A stretch of 64,000 nucleotides of DNA from Brevibacillus reuszeri (GCF_002897295.1 NZ_BEXF01000011.1:1-64000), one strand, 5' to 3'. Positions 35,053 through 44,008 are shown, counted from the first letter of the stretch. Numbers and translations are program-made. Notes: generated by a model from the sequence alone, not told the origin.

Positions 35053-35226
35053 CGTTGGAAAGGTATCCGTCATCAGTTTCAAAAGAAAAAAAAGCGCAAT
35101 TCCGACGCTCGCCACGGCCCACCAAATCGTTTTGTTGTCTGCCTTGTCTGCCTTGTAAATCCTGCTCAGCTTCCAGGTGCCTACAGCTACGCAGAGGAGA
35201 CTGATCAGGAGCAGGATTGTCCCCAT
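35050..35226 (-). CDS. Small membrane protein, two TM helices
   Basis: A 58-aa protein with an N-terminal hydrophobic helix (residues 2-18), a short charged loop (RIYKADKADNK) and a second helix (about 34-50). GGAGGGAG lies 4 bp upstream of the ATG. It follows the 48-aa gene by 50 bp on the same strand. Family not recognised. Confidence 0.65.
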   Translation of the reverse strand: MGTILLLISLLCVAVGTWKLSRIYKADKADNKTIWWAVASVGIALFFLLKLMTDTFPT

Positions 35227-35276
35227 GATCTCCCTCCTTTCCCTTCCCTAGCTATATGGGATGGGACAGAAAAAAA

Positions 35277-35423
35277 TCACTCCTTTGGCTCCTTTTTACC
35301 CAAACGATTGAGAACTTGGCGGCCTCGTTCCTTGATGGACTCATCCTTTACATCCAATTGGCGCTTTTTCATCATGCCATTTTTCGAAGTGTCGGGGCGA
35401 GCCTTCTGCTGCTCATCACGCAT
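35277..35423 (-). CDS. Small basic protein coupled to the yqkE-like gene
   Basis: A 48-aa, highly charged soluble protein (RQLDVKDESIKERGRQ) whose ATG overlaps the stop codon of the preceding yqkE-like gene (TAATG), a typical translation-coupling arrangement. No domain recognised. The coupling and the strong coding pattern are the main evidence. Confidence 0.6.
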   Translation of the reverse strand: MRDEQQKARPDTSKNGMMKKRQLDVKDESIKERGRQVLNRLGKKEPKE

Positions 35424-35689
35424 TAGCTATACTTGCCTCCGCCCTTTTTCTCATAATCAGCCAGGAGCTCGCCAAAGCTTTTGTTTCGCTCGCGCTCTTC
35501 CTGCTCACGACGTTTTTGTTCTGCTAATTCTTGTGCTTTTCGTTCGTTATCTGCCTTCATTTCCTTTTCCAGCAGCTTGAGCTTTCCAAGGGCATCGGCA
35601 TTCAGCATATCCTTCAGACTGTTTAGTCCGTTTTTCGTTTCTTCCACTTGCACAGCTGGACGCTCATGCTTGCGCTGTTTCTTCGCCAT
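35423..35689 (-). CDS. yqkE: YqkE-family protein (DUF3886)
   Basis: An 88-aa protein. After a short basic N-terminus comes a long charged helix, probably coiled coil, rich in Lys, Glu and Arg (residues about 25-75), ending in YEKKGGGKYS. This is the layout of B. subtilis YqkE, of unknown function. The ATG at 35689 is preferred to one 12 bp upstream that has no room for a ribosome site. Confidence 0.78.
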   Translation of the reverse strand: MAKKQRKHERPAVQVEETKNGLNSLKDMLNADALGKLKLLEKEMKADNERKAQELAEQKRREQEERERNKSFGELLADYEKKGGGKYS

Positions 35690-35782
35690 GTTAACTTCCA
35701 TCCTTTCTCTATCTCATTTCTGTCCTCTCTGGCTCAAACCTGGTCATACTATGTCCATCTGGCATGAGGAGGAGGACAAGAC

Positions 35783-35914
35783 ATGGTACGCAACAAAGCA
35801 AAAGACTTCGGGAAAACCGCAGAAATCAGAGGACCAAAATCCCAATCGGAAGCCGTTCGCTCTGATGGCTCCATTAATAGTGAACCACAAGAGCGGTTAA
35901 AAGAAAACCGTTAG
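35783..35914 (+). CDS. sspK: Small acid-soluble spore protein, SspK-like
   Basis: A 43-aa protein beginning MVRNKAKDF with a central SDGSINSEPQERL motif. Both match Bacillus SspK, a minor SASP made in the forespore under sigma-G, though the middle is shorter. GAGGAGG precedes the ATG and a strong terminator follows 5 bp after the stop. It supports an endospore-forming host. Confidence 0.8.
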   Translation: MVRNKAKDFGKTAEIRGPKSQSEAVRSDGSINSEPQERLKENR

Positions 35915-35918
35915 CAGG

Positions 35919-35954
35919 CAAAAACCGCCGGGCTATTACGCTCGGCGGTTTTTC
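35919..35954. terminator. Bidirectional terminator after sspK
   Basis: AAAAACCGCCG and CGGCGGTTTTT form a long stem. It also overlaps the last codons of the opposing glycosyltransferase gene. Confidence 0.85.
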
Positions 35955-36772
35955 TTAGAAAGCGGTGGACGGTCCAGTATTTTTCGCTTTACCCATTCCT
36001 GCCCCAGCAGCGTCAGCTTTTCGTCAAACTGGAATATCGCTCCTTTTTTGATCAGGCGCTTCGCCAGATCACGCTCCATTTCCACGCGTGGCAAGAGCTT
36101 AAAGGCTCCAGCCGTATCCAGACTGACGCGAGAGAGAGAAGCATGCCTAGTTGAAAACAAGGTCCATGGCCAGCGATAACCGGATAAGCCCGCTCCGTAT
36201 TTTTGCTTGATCATAAGACGCTTCTCCGCTTCCGGACAAGGTAGACCAATCGGGAATGCCTGACCATTCGCAATTTGCCCCTCCTCAAGCAAGCGGATTG
36301 CTTGTGTCTGGGAGTGTGGCCGCTTGATATACGGATAATTTTCCAGCCATTCTTTGCATTCAGCATGCTGAATTGGACTGAAGAGTGGATCGTATACCGA
36401 ATAAATACGCCTTGTATTCAGTCCCAGCAGGACGAGTCTCGGGTTCTTCTCGTGTGCATGCAGGTGCACACTGATGAACTCCCGCGGAACGATCATCGTC
36501 GGTGACAAGAAAATGATCAGCTCGCCACGCGCCTGCTTCATTCCCCGATTCAAAAGCTCTGCAAGCGGTAGTGTCCTCCGAAACCGCAGACATTGAAGGG
36601 GATAATGGGCAGCAAACCCCGCTATTTTTTCAGTTACGCCATCTCGTGAGGCGTTATCCAATACGATGACTTCGAATTTTTCGAATCCAATAAACTGCAG
36701 GTTAAAGCTGAACAAGGTATATAGGAGCTGATCGGCTGTGTCTCTGACTGGAATGACGACACTGGTAAGCAT
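35936..36772 (-). CDS. Family 2 glycosyltransferase-like protein
   Basis: A 278-aa GT-A-fold protein. The N-terminus TSVVIPVRDTADQLLYTLFS and VIVLDNASRDG are the nucleotide-sugar-binding part of GT2 enzymes. The usual metal-binding DxD is replaced by an FLSPTMIVP segment, so catalysis is uncertain. The C-terminal half is Brevibacillus/Paenibacillus-like and not recognised. AGGGGGAG lies before the ATG at 36772. It is isolated and not in a polysaccharide cluster. A spore or surface glycan role is possible but unproven. Confidence 0.75.
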   Translation of the reverse strand: MLTSVVIPVRDTADQLLYTLFSFNLQFIGFEKFEVIVLDNASRDGVTEKIAGFAAHYPLQCLRFRRTLPLAELLNRGMKQARGELIIFLSPTMIVPREFISVHLHAHEKNPRLVLLGLNTRRIYSVYDPLFSPIQHAECKEWLENYPYIKRPHSQTQAIRLLEEGQIANGQAFPIGLPCPEAEKRLMIKQKYGAGLSGYRWPWTLFSTRHASLSRVSLDTAGAFKLLPRVEMERDLAKRLIKKGAIFQFDEKLTLLGQEWVKRKILDRPPLSKKNRRA

Positions 36773-36925
36773 CGGATCTCCCCCTTTTTGTAGCATATGC
36801 ACCAGCATACTAATTGGGCTGGGCGCATCCTTTTGCAGGGGAAATACAGGCAGCCTCTCGTATAAGAGGCGCGTCGTTGATGCATCTTAGTCAAGAGACA
36901 TCTTCGTATGAAGGAGGTCCAGTGC

Positions 36926-37279
36926 ATGGACAAGACCAACCAGGAAAACGAAGAAATCAAAGATATCTCTCTTGACGGAACGCTGCCTCATCAAATCAGC
37001 GCACCTGATTTCAAAAACTCCTCGCGAGATGTTCAGAAGCCGTTTGTCAATGAATTTGGGGTCATCATCGGTGACAGTCTTTACGATTCGGAACATTCCC
37101 CGCTAAACAACTGGTCGACGGAGACAGATCCTGAAATTATGGCTGGCGACAGGTGGGTCCATCCAACCAATGATATCGGCTGGAACTCCAACGAGAACAA
37201 AGAGCTGTTGGAAGACAAGGAAATAAGCGGGGCACGCTTCATGCACCCGACCTTTGATGTAAGCAAAGGCAAGGACTAG
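36926..37279 (+). CDS. DUF3905-like hypothetical protein
   Basis: A 117-aa acidic soluble protein with the motifs EFGVIIGDSLYDSE, DRWVHPTNDIGW and GARFMHPTFDVS; the last two look like an internal repeat of a HPT-D element. I associate the pattern with DUF3905, found in Bacilli, from memory only. GAAGGAGGTC lies upstream of the ATG at 36926. Function unknown. Confidence 0.65.
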   Translation: MDKTNQENEEIKDISLDGTLPHQISAPDFKNSSRDVQKPFVNEFGVIIGDSLYDSEHSPLNNWSTETDPEIMAGDRWVHPTNDIGWNSNENKELLEDKEISGARFMHPTFDVSKGKD

Positions 37280-37411
37280 CCTCATCTGTCTACAGGCAGC
37301 CCATTCGGCAGAGCCATTCTGCATGGATGGGTATTTTTGTATGGGTACTTAGCTTATATGCTGATTTGATTATGATACAATGGGCAGTAACAAACAGAGG
37401 GGGATTTGCCC

Positions 37412-37711
37412 ATGAGCATCGAGCTTGTGATCGAGCCTGCGTTTTCCCAGGCTTATCAGCGCTACGCCGGATTTGTGCCGGGAGATACGCTGCGCTTATA
37501 CGTACGAACGAGCGGTCCAGGAACTGGCGGCTTGTTCTATGCCATTGAAAAGGATGAAGCTATGACAGACGATGCTGTCTTTGAAATAGAAGGACTTATC
37601 TTTGTCATTCGGCCTACCGACTTTTGGTATTTTGACGGTGGCCTTCTTGGATACAATCCTACTTACGGCGAGTACGGCTTTACTTTTACCAATCCTCGCC
37701 TGGAAAGCTAG
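37412..37711 (+). CDS. HesB-like domain protein without cysteines (YneR type)
   Basis: A 99-aa protein with the HesB/IscA beta fold (FVPGDTLRLYVRTSG and DTDFW-like PTDFWYFDGGLLGY). It lacks all three cysteines that bind iron-sulfur clusters in IscA/SufA, as do YneR-type Bacillus homologues, so it is not a cluster carrier. AGAGGGGG precedes the ATG. An inverted repeat (37726-37754) follows the stop without a clear T tract. Confidence 0.75.
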   Translation: MSIELVIEPAFSQAYQRYAGFVPGDTLRLYVRTSGPGTGGLFYAIEKDEAMTDDAVFEIEGLIFVIRPTDFWYFDGGLLGYNPTYGEYGFTFTNPRLES

Positions 37712-37799
37712 GCTGCACACAAACTGTAAGCCCAAGAAACTTTCCTGGGCTTACATCGTATACAATCAATAACTGCCATGATGTTTGGGAGGAACCTGC

Positions 37800-38915
37800 A
37801 TGAAAAAAAGCCGTTCGGTCCTCTTAGCCATTGGTGCCTTTTTACTGGCGAATCTCAAATGGTTATTGGGAATTTTAAAGTTTTCCAAATTCGGCACAAC
37901 CTTGGTGTCGATGGTTATCAGCTTATGGGCGTATGCCATGTTTTACGGATGGAAATTCGCTGTCGCTCTCGTCTATCTGATTTTTGTCCATGAGATGGGG
38001 CACGTCATAGCGGCTAAGCGTAAAGGAATAGCTACCTCTCCTGCTGTTTTCATCCCTTTTGCTGGCGCATTGATATCCTTGAAGGACCTGCCACGGGATG
38101 CCAGTACGGAGGCTTATCTAGCCTACGGTGGTCCGCTTGCAGGGATGATTGCCTTTTTACCTGCTCTCCCGCTTTACTGGTGGACGCAGGATCCGTTTTG
38201 GGCATTGGTCATCTACCTCGGTGCTTTATTGAATCTGTTTAACCTGCTGCCCGTTTCTCCTCTGGATGGGGGACGAATTGTTTCTGTGTTGTCTACAAAA
38301 ATCTGGTTTGTCGGCTTGGTCGGAATGGGGATCATGCTATTCGCTTCGCCCGGACCGATTATGGTGATTATTTTCATCGTCGGTCTGATTACATGGTGGA
38401 GTCGACTGCGAGAAGGCTATCAGCATCAGGTGCTCCATTATGAACGCACGAAGCTGGAGGACTTTCTTCAGTTTTCCGCACAGCTGCCGCAATTGGAATC
38501 AACGTGGGACAAACGCTTGCAGTTAAATGAAGAAGTGACTGCTCTAAACAGTAAAGAACTGCACAAAGGCTTTTTAATGCCGTTCATCCAGGATGAAAAA
38601 CGGCTGGATCGGGATAAATTGAAGCTGGATAAGTTGTTCATGCACCGAAAATGGGAGCTATTCAAGCAATGGGAGCGTGAGCCTGTTCAATTTATTGACT
38701 CTGATCCGTTCCGTCCTGCCCCCTCTGAGGTACTCCTCGAGGGTGAACGCGTCGCCCGCCAGCGTCTGACGGAAGTAGATGAACAGATGCATCGACTGAC
38801 CACGTACTACGAAGCGCCTGCCAGTACGAAGTGGAAAGTATTGGCCGCCTATCTCGGCCTTGCCGCAGTCCTATCCGCATTTTTTGTCTACGGACAGCAA
38901 GTGCTTCATCGCTAA
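37800..38915 (+). CDS. Site-2 protease (M50) family membrane metalloprotease
   Basis: A 371-aa protein. Zinc ligands HEMGH are in the first catalytic helix (about residues 64-68) and SPLDGGR with the third ligand is near 155. There are about six membrane helices, a long cytoplasmic helical region (about 215-335) with no PDZ domain, and a final TM helix. This is a Rip/SpoIVFB-like subgroup with an extra C-terminal domain. Substrate unknown; members cut membrane-bound anti-sigma factors or signal remnants. GGGAGGA precedes the ATG at 37800. Confidence 0.87.
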   Translation: MKKSRSVLLAIGAFLLANLKWLLGILKFSKFGTTLVSMVISLWAYAMFYGWKFAVALVYLIFVHEMGHVIAAKRKGIATSPAVFIPFAGALISLKDLPRDASTEAYLAYGGPLAGMIAFLPALPLYWWTQDPFWALVIYLGALLNLFNLLPVSPLDGGRIVSVLSTKIWFVGLVGMGIMLFASPGPIMVIIFIVGLITWWSRLREGYQHQVLHYERTKLEDFLQFSAQLPQLESTWDKRLQLNEEVTALNSKELHKGFLMPFIQDEKRLDRDKLKLDKLFMHRKWELFKQWEREPVQFIDSDPFRPAPSEVLLEGERVARQRLTEVDEQMHRLTTYYEAPASTKWKVLAAYLGLAAVLSAFFVYGQQVLHR

Positions 38916-38931
38916 AACCCCAAGGGCGTTT

Positions 38932-39052
38932 CAAGCTTTTGAACTGTCAGACCCAGCAATTTGACTATCTATGACCTTCTCCGGGCTCAAAAACCTGCGC
39001 TACGGATATCTGAGAGTCTCTCTTCATGAGCAACAGGTCAGAAACGCCCTTT
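38932..39052. other. Long-range inverted repeat enclosing a conserved-looking intergenic segment
   Basis: AAGGGCGTTTC (38932-38942) and GAAACGCCCTT (39041-39051) are perfect 11-bp complements around 98 bp. The inside contains smaller complementary bits (GACC/GGTC, GAGAGTCTCTC) and no ORF with a ribosome site. It may be a terminator-like element, a structured RNA or a small dispersed repeat. It lies between the M50 protease and CNNM genes and matches no RNA family I recognise. Confidence 0.4.
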
Positions 39053-39142
39053 TCGGTTGTTTATCGCTTTTGTGAGATGTTACAAAACAAGATAAAATAG
39101 AACGTATACTTTCACAACATTCTAGAGAGGATGACTATTTAC

Positions 39143-40483
39143 TTGGATAGCGTTCCGATAGTGCTCAACCTACTGCTTGTCATATTTCTTGTCTTTCTAA
39201 ACGGCTTTTTCGTTGCCGCAGAGTTTGCTCTCGTCAAGGTACGGCAAACGCGCCTGACGCAGATGGTTAATGAAGGAAACAAACGAGCTGTATACGCCCA
39301 AAAGGTAACTCAAAAGCTAGACGGTTACTTATCTGCCTGCCAGGTTGGTATTACACTAGCTTCACTGGGTCTTGGGTGGGTCGGGGAACCGGCTATCGCC
39401 CACATGATCGTAACGCCATTGCTTGGATCTTCAGGATTGCCTGATTATCTGATCTCCGCCATCTCGTTTGGTGTAGCATTTGCGATCATCACGTTCCTTC
39501 ACATCGTATTAGGTGAACTGGCACCAAAATCTTTGGCCATTCAGAAAGCAGAAATTACCTCGCTGTGGGTTGCTGCGCCATTGATGTTTTTCTATAAAGT
39601 GCTTTACCCGGCTATCTGGTTCCTGAACGGAACAGCCAACGCCCTTCTGAAACGCATCGGCCTCGAGCCTGTGTCGGAGCATGAAGCGGCGCATACAGAA
39701 GAGGAAATTCGTATTCTTGTGAATCAAAGTCACCAAAGCGGCCATATCGACCAAACCGAGCTGGCGCTGGTGGAACACGTCTTTGACTTTTCCGAAACCT
39801 TGGCCCGGGAGACGATGATCCCGCGCATAGACATGGTTTGCTTATATACCACGAATACGTTTGAAGAAAACCTGGAGATCATCCGTAGCCAGCGCCACAC
39901 GCGATTCCCGGTAGCGGATGAGGACAAGGACAACATCATTGGCTTTGTCCATGCAACCGACTTTTATCTTTCCGCTCTCCAGGATGGACATGTCGAGCTG
40001 GACCAATTGCTTCGCCCGGTTCTGACTGTTCCGGAAACAATGGAAATTAGTACGGTTCTGCGTTTGATGCAGAAAAAACGCTCGCAGCTGGCTATCGTGA
40101 TCGACGAGTATGGCGGAACTGCCGGACTGGTTACGATGGAAGACATTCTGGAAGAGATTGTCGGAGATATTCAGGACGAGTTTGACGAGGAAAGACCGGA
40201 GATCGAGAAAGTGGAAAATGGCTTGTCTGTATCCGGTATGCTCACCCTGGCTGATCTGAACGATCATATCCCGTTTGAATTGGAGTCAGAGGACGTGGAT
40301 ACGATCGGTGGCTGGCTATACAGTCAGTTGGAAGAAGAGATTGCCGTTGGCGCTTCAGTCGAATGGGAAAATTACTTGTTCACCGTCAAGATGATGGATA
40401 ATCACCGTGTAACACGGATTTTGATTACACCACTTGCTGAGCAGGAAACGGAACCAACTGATCAACTCGTATCTGTCTCCTAA
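39143..40483 (+). CDS. CNNM/CorC (hemolysin III-like TlyC) membrane protein with CBS domains
   Basis: A 446-aa protein: a DUF21 transmembrane domain (residues about 1-195; [21 protein letters not shown]), a CBS pair (about 215-340; [35 protein letters not shown]) and a C-terminal CorC_HlyC domain. Family members transport or regulate magnesium (Bacillus MpfA/YhdP) and are wrongly named hemolysins. The TTG at 39143 is preferred, since AGAGGATGA then has correct spacing; the ATG at 39131 would overlap that site. Monocistronic, followed by a strong terminator. Confidence 0.9.
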   Translation: MDSVPIVLNLLLVIFLVFLNGFFVAAEFALVKVRQTRLTQMVNEGNKRAVYAQKVTQKLDGYLSACQVGITLASLGLGWVGEPAIAHMIVTPLLGSSGLPDYLISAISFGVAFAIITFLHIVLGELAPKSLAIQKAEITSLWVAAPLMFFYKVLYPAIWFLNGTANALLKRIGLEPVSEHEAAHTEEEIRILVNQSHQSGHIDQTELALVEHVFDFSETLARETMIPRIDMVCLYTTNTFEENLEIIRSQRHTRFPVADEDKDNIIGFVHATDFYLSALQDGHVELDQLLRPVLTVPETMEISTVLRLMQKKRSQLAIVIDEYGGTAGLVTMEDILEEIVGDIQDEFDEERPEIEKVENGLSVSGMLTLADLNDHIPFELESEDVDTIGGWLYSQLEEEIAVGASVEWENYLFTVKMMDNHRVTRILITPLAEQETEPTDQLVSVS

Positions 40484-40488
40484 ACGAA

Positions 40489-40516
40489 GCCCCACACTAA
40501 GGTGTGGGGTGTTTTT
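40489..40516 (+). terminator. Terminator after the CNNM gene
   Basis: CCCCACAC (40490-40497) pairs with GTGTGGGG (40502-40509), followed by TGTTTTT. Confidence 0.88.
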
Positions 40517-40527
40517 CATTTCAGGTT

Positions 40528-41505
40528 TCAGGTCGCTTCGAGATTCTCGGGGCGTCTCCAGTCACTGATTCCGTTGTCCTCGAGAATTCCCATCGTCACA
40601 TCGCTGATATCCGGGTCCGTGAGCAGGCTATCCCGCACCCGATATTTGATATCATCCGCTACAGCGAGTGTCAGTCCCTCGCGCAGCTCTACATAACATT
40701 CCACATGGTAAAAACGTCCTTCCTGAACGATACGCAAGCGGTTAATATCCGTCACATCCGGGTCCTCAAATATGATGCGTGCGACTCTATCCTCTATTTC
40801 CTTTGGCGCAGCAACACCGATTAATCCGACCATATTATCGTAGCCTACCTTGAAAGCCACACCGATCATCAAAATGCCAATCAGAATGGTTGCAATCCCG
40901 TCCAACAGAGCAAAAGAGCTGAACGCAGTCACGATCACTGCAATAAGAGCGAGGAGCGCCCCTGTAGTTGCCACAATATCTTCGTAAAAAACAAGCCTTG
41001 TAGGCGGTGCAGCCCGTCCTACATTGCGGAATGCAGCAGGTATGACTCCCCAGCCTTTTGCCTCGACACGGGTCTCATGAACAATCTCGTTCATTGCTTT
41101 GACCAGCACATAGCCATCCACCACAATCGCCAGGAACAAAATAATAAAGTTGATCCAGAAATGGCTGGATGCAGCTGGCTCTTTTATGAGATGAATGCCT
41201 TCCATAATGGTCTCGTACGCCATAATCGTCACCACGATGACGGCGACCATGCAAAACAGGTTGATTACCCGACCGAATCCAGTCGGAAAGCGCGGCGTTG
41301 GCTTTTTTTCAGCAAGCACACTGCCAAAAAACACAAAACCTTGATTTACTGCGTCCGCAATCGAGTGCATAGCCGAGGCGAACATAGCCCCGCTCCCGCT
41401 ATAGGCTGCAGCAAAACCTTTGACGATAGCTAAGCCCGTATTGCCCAATGCTGCCGTAGCCGATGACGTATTTCCTTTTTTTAATGCTGCCCAAAATGAG
41501 CTCAT
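40528..41505 (-). CDS. Cation diffusion facilitator (CDF) transporter
   Basis: A 325-aa protein with six membrane helices and a C-terminal cytoplasmic domain. TM2 contains SAMHSIADAVNQGFVFFGS and TM5 DGIATILIGI, positions that hold metal-binding residues in YiiP-type Zn/Mn/Fe exporters. The usual HxxxD of TM5 is replaced by a leucine-rich start, so metal preference is open. The ATG at 41505 has GGAGGCC 10 bp upstream. Confidence 0.87.
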   Translation of the reverse strand: MSSFWAALKKGNTSSATAALGNTGLAIVKGFAAAYSGSGAMFASAMHSIADAVNQGFVFFGSVLAEKKPTPRFPTGFGRVINLFCMVAVIVVTIMAYETIMEGIHLIKEPAASSHFWINFIILFLAIVVDGYVLVKAMNEIVHETRVEAKGWGVIPAAFRNVGRAAPPTRLVFYEDIVATTGALLALIAVIVTAFSSFALLDGIATILIGILMIGVAFKVGYDNMVGLIGVAAPKEIEDRVARIIFEDPDVTDINRLRIVQEGRFYHVECYVELREGLTLAVADDIKYRVRDSLLTDPDISDVTMGILEDNGISDWRRPENLEAT

Positions 41506-41669
41506 GCAGTTAAATGGCCTCCTCGCATGAAAAATATGTAAATATTCCAAGACCGTTTTATTATACTATGCCCTTGAAAAGTTCGATGTCGTTTTTTGCA
41601 GAATAGAAAAATGATGTGAAAAAGACAGACATAAGGAAATGTCTGTCTTAAAACAAAAGCGCAAGCAGG

Positions 41670-41984
41670 TTAGGCAATTAATTTAAGTCCAGCCACAGAA
41701 ACGATGACCAGTGCAATGCAAAGAATGCGCAGCTTATCTTTCGGCTCCCCGTAAAACAACATTCCGACAAGCGCGCTTCCGACGGTTCCGATCCCCGTCC
41801 ACACTGCGTAAGCCGTCCCCATCGCAATCTCTGTCATGGCAAACGAGAGCAGGAAAAAGCTGAGAGTAAATCCGCCAATCAATACGACAAAAGAGCGCAA
41901 AGATGGCTTGCGATTGACCTGAGTAATCCCCATGACGCCAACGACCTCAAACAATCCGGCAAATACTAATGATACCCATGTCAT
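41670..41984 (-). CDS. ykkD: SMR-family efflux subunit, YkkD-like (guanidinium exporter partner)
   Basis: A 104-aa four-TM SMR protein with the essential membrane glutamate E13 ([11 protein letters not shown]). It is encoded as the second member of a pair, its ATG overlapping the upstream stop by 4 bp. Both lie under a guanidine-I riboswitch, so the heterodimer probably exports guanidinium rather than drugs. Paired SMR proteins insert with opposite topologies. Confidence 0.9.
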   Translation of the reverse strand: MTWVSLVFAGLFEVVGVMGITQVNRKPSLRSFVVLIGGFTLSFFLLSFAMTEIAMGTAYAVWTGIGTVGSALVGMLFYGEPKDKLRILCIALVIVSVAGLKLIA

Positions 41985-42334
41985 GCTACATCACCTTCTT
42001 TTCTTTGCGGCTCTGCACTGTCGTGTGTTACCAGCTTCAAACCGAGAATACCTATCAAAAGCAAGGCGATCAGCCCAACCTTGGCCCAGCTGAATGGTTC
42101 TCCAAAGACAGCCATCTCACTAATCACAGTACCCGCTGTCCCCAAGCCGACAAACACAGCATAGACCGTGCTAGTAGGCAGTTTTTTCCCTGAATAGACC
42201 AGTACACCAAAGCTAATGATGATGGCAATAACGGTTACCGTCCATGTCAAAAAGCTATCTGCGTGTTTCAGTCCGGCCACCCACATCACCTCAAAAACGG
42301 CAGCAACGACAACCAGCAACCAGTTTTTTCCCAT
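41981..42334 (-). CDS. ykkC: SMR-family efflux subunit, YkkC-like (guanidinium exporter partner)
   Basis: A 117-aa four-TM SMR protein with the active glutamate E15 ([16 protein letters not shown]), which resembles the Gdx guanidinium exporters. A hydrophilic tail ([13 protein letters not shown]) extends beyond the usual SMR length. GGAGGGAG lies upstream of the ATG. Expression is controlled by the guanidine-I riboswitch 5' of it. Confidence 0.9.
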   Translation of the reverse strand: MGKNWLLVVVAAVFEVMWVAGLKHADSFLTWTVTVIAIIISFGVLVYSGKKLPTSTVYAVFVGLGTAGTVISEMAVFGEPFSWAKVGLIALLLIGILGLKLVTHDSAEPQRKEGDVA

Positions 42335-42413
42335 GATGACAAGCTCCCTCCTTTAGTTTATATGGTTCCCCAAAAGATCAGCGCAGCTGATGATGGCTGA
42401 GACTTTTTCACAT

Positions 42414-42462
42414 GCAAAAAAAGCCTCGGGTGGAATACCATCACAGATATTCTCCCGGGCTT
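42414..42462 (-). terminator. Attenuator of the guanidine riboswitch
   Basis: On the minus strand AGCCCGGG and CCCGAGGCT form a hairpin with a 22-nt loop, followed by TTTTTTTGC. Its 5' arm is also the last conserved aptamer element (AAAAGCCCGGGAG), so ligand binding should prevent the terminator. Confidence 0.9.
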
Positions 42463-42560
42463 TTATCCCTCCGTGTACACGACCGCAGTCGTGGGTTTTC
42501 TCTCGGTCCAGACCGGCATTCAGACTCGTCCGCGGAACCCTAGAAAACTCAAGTGTATGC
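42452..42560 (-). ncRNA. Guanidine-I riboswitch (ykkC class)
   Basis: The minus strand contains the conserved elements CTAGGGTTCCG, CTGGACCGAGAG, ACACGGAGGGAT and AAAAGCCCGGGAGA in the right order, with a variable hairpin between. This is the ykkC/guanidine-I aptamer, which turns on downstream genes when free guanidine binds. The genes controlled are the paired SMR exporters. Confidence 0.95.
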
Positions 42561-42677
42561 AATTAATCGTTGGGGTAACTGACGCCCATTATAGCAAACA
42601 GCGATTATTTTGGCAATGACGTATGGTATCCTTACATACATAGCCTGATACAAACGGTAAGAAGAGAGGAGTATCGC

Positions 42678-43139
42678 ATGACACACGTACTGTTCGTTTG
42701 TCTGGGGAATATTTGCCGCTCACCTATGGCCGAAGCTGTCTTTCGTCACCTCGTGGAAAAGGAAGGATTGGCTGATCAAATCTCGATTGATTCATGCGGG
42801 ATTGGCGGCTGGCACGCTGGAGAGCGACCGCACAACGGCACCCAAAAAGTATTGACGCAAAAGGGAATTTCGCACGACACACTACGCGCTCGTCAAATCA
42901 AGCGCCAAGATTTTTCCGATTACGATTACATCGTCTGCATGGACGAAGAAAATCTGAGTGAGCTGAACCGCATGGCTCCATCAGGCAAAAAGGTGTACCG
43001 CCTGCTCGACTTTGCTCCAGATGCTATGGAACAAAATGTAGAAGACCCTTATTACACTGGACGCTTTGAATACGTGTATGAGCTTGTCCAGGCAGGCTGC
43101 CAAGGGCTGCTTGATGAAATCAAAGCGAAAAAAGGATAG
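42678..43139 (+). CDS. Low-molecular-weight protein tyrosine phosphatase
   Basis: A 153-aa enzyme with the catalytic P-loop CLGNICRS (C8 to R14) near the N-terminus and the general-acid loop VEDPYYTG near residue 120. Bacillus relatives (YfkJ, YwlE) dephosphorylate phosphotyrosine or phosphoarginine; the P-loop isoleucine that follows GN rather than threonine favours phosphotyrosine activity over YwlE-type phosphoarginine activity. GAGAGGAG lies upstream of the ATG. Single gene, divergent from the riboswitch operon. Confidence 0.92.
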   Translation: MTHVLFVCLGNICRSPMAEAVFRHLVEKEGLADQISIDSCGIGGWHAGERPHNGTQKVLTQKGISHDTLRARQIKRQDFSDYDYIVCMDEENLSELNRMAPSGKKVYRLLDFAPDAMEQNVEDPYYTGRFEYVYELVQAGCQGLLDEIKAKKG

Positions 43140-43154
43140 CTCCATCCGTCCATA

Positions 43155-43187
43155 ACAAAAAACGCGGGACGTATATCCTGCGTTTTC
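43155..43187 (+). terminator. Terminator of the phosphatase gene
   Basis: AAAACGCGGGA pairs with TCCTGCGTTTT (one mismatch), followed by a T run and a C run. It is probably also used by the opposing hydrolase gene. Confidence 0.75.
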
Positions 43188-43198
43188 CCCCATTATCA

Positions 43199-44008
43199 TT
43201 ACACCGCGAACTTCTCCACTTCCATCTGCCTGCCCAGCCAGCTCACTGTGCTTGTGATCAATCGATTGTAGCTGTCAGCCGAGGAAAACGTATGATCTCC
43301 CCCAACCACAACCTCTGTCTCGCAACGTCCTCTCCTGCGCAAATGCAGCTCATGCTCATAGTGGAACATCGAGTCTACCGCTATGACATCGTCCCGGTTT
43401 CCATGCAAAAGCAATGCATTGCCTTCAAATTGCTTGGCTTGGCGCAAAGGATGTGCCCCTTTTAACGATTGGAAAAAGCGTTCCTGTAACAAATAACCGC
43501 AGTGATCCGTATAACCTGTTGAGAGCGCATCCTCATATTCCCGAGTACCCACGATCCGCACGATATCGTCATAAGGACGCGCAACCGCCGCCCAAGTAAC
43601 AAGGGAATGAATCCGTTTATCCTGGCTCGCTGTCAATACGGCGACGGCTCCGCCCAAACTGTGCCCTAAGAGACTCACACGCTCATGGTCGATTTGCTCC
43701 TGAGCAAATGCGTAATCAAGAACATCACGGGTTTGTTTCAGTAGCACATCCAATCCGCCTGCTCCATAGTCTCCATCGCTTTCGCCGCAGCCGCCGTAAT
43801 CAAAGCGCAATACAGCAAAGCCTTGGGAGGCGAGCTCTCTGGCGGATTTCACAAACAAACGGTTCACTCCGATACGGCTGCCGATAAAGCCATGGCAGAT
43901 GATCACCAGGGGAGACTTCACGTTCTTGTTCCTTATTAACATATCAGGCTCGTGCCACGTAGCTGCTAACGAAATATCACCGCTTGGAATATGAATGGTC
44001 CGTTCCAA
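43199..44008 (-). CDS. Alpha/beta hydrolase, serine peptidase/acylhydrolase type
   Basis: A 269-aa single-domain hydrolase. The nucleophile elbow GHSLGG is near residue 116, the oxyanion region CHGFIGSR is near 39, and the acid GNRDD and histidine GGDHTF lie toward the C-terminus, completing a triad. The layout matches YtmA/FrsA-like esterases and cinnamoyl-esterase-like proteins. The TTG at 44008 is chosen, since AGAGGTGA is well placed for it and overlaps the alternative GTG at 44017. Substrate unknown. Confidence 0.83.
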   Translation of the reverse strand: MERTIHIPSGDISLAATWHEPDMLIRNKNVKSPLVIICHGFIGSRIGVNRLFVKSARELASQGFAVLRFDYGGCGESDGDYGAGGLDVLLKQTRDVLDYAFAQEQIDHERVSLLGHSLGGAVAVLTASQDKRIHSLVTWAAVARPYDDIVRIVGTREYEDALSTGYTDHCGYLLQERFFQSLKGAHPLRQAKQFEGNALLLHGNRDDVIAVDSMFHYEHELHLRRRGRCETEVVVGGDHTFSSADSYNRLITSTVSWLGRQMEVEKFAV

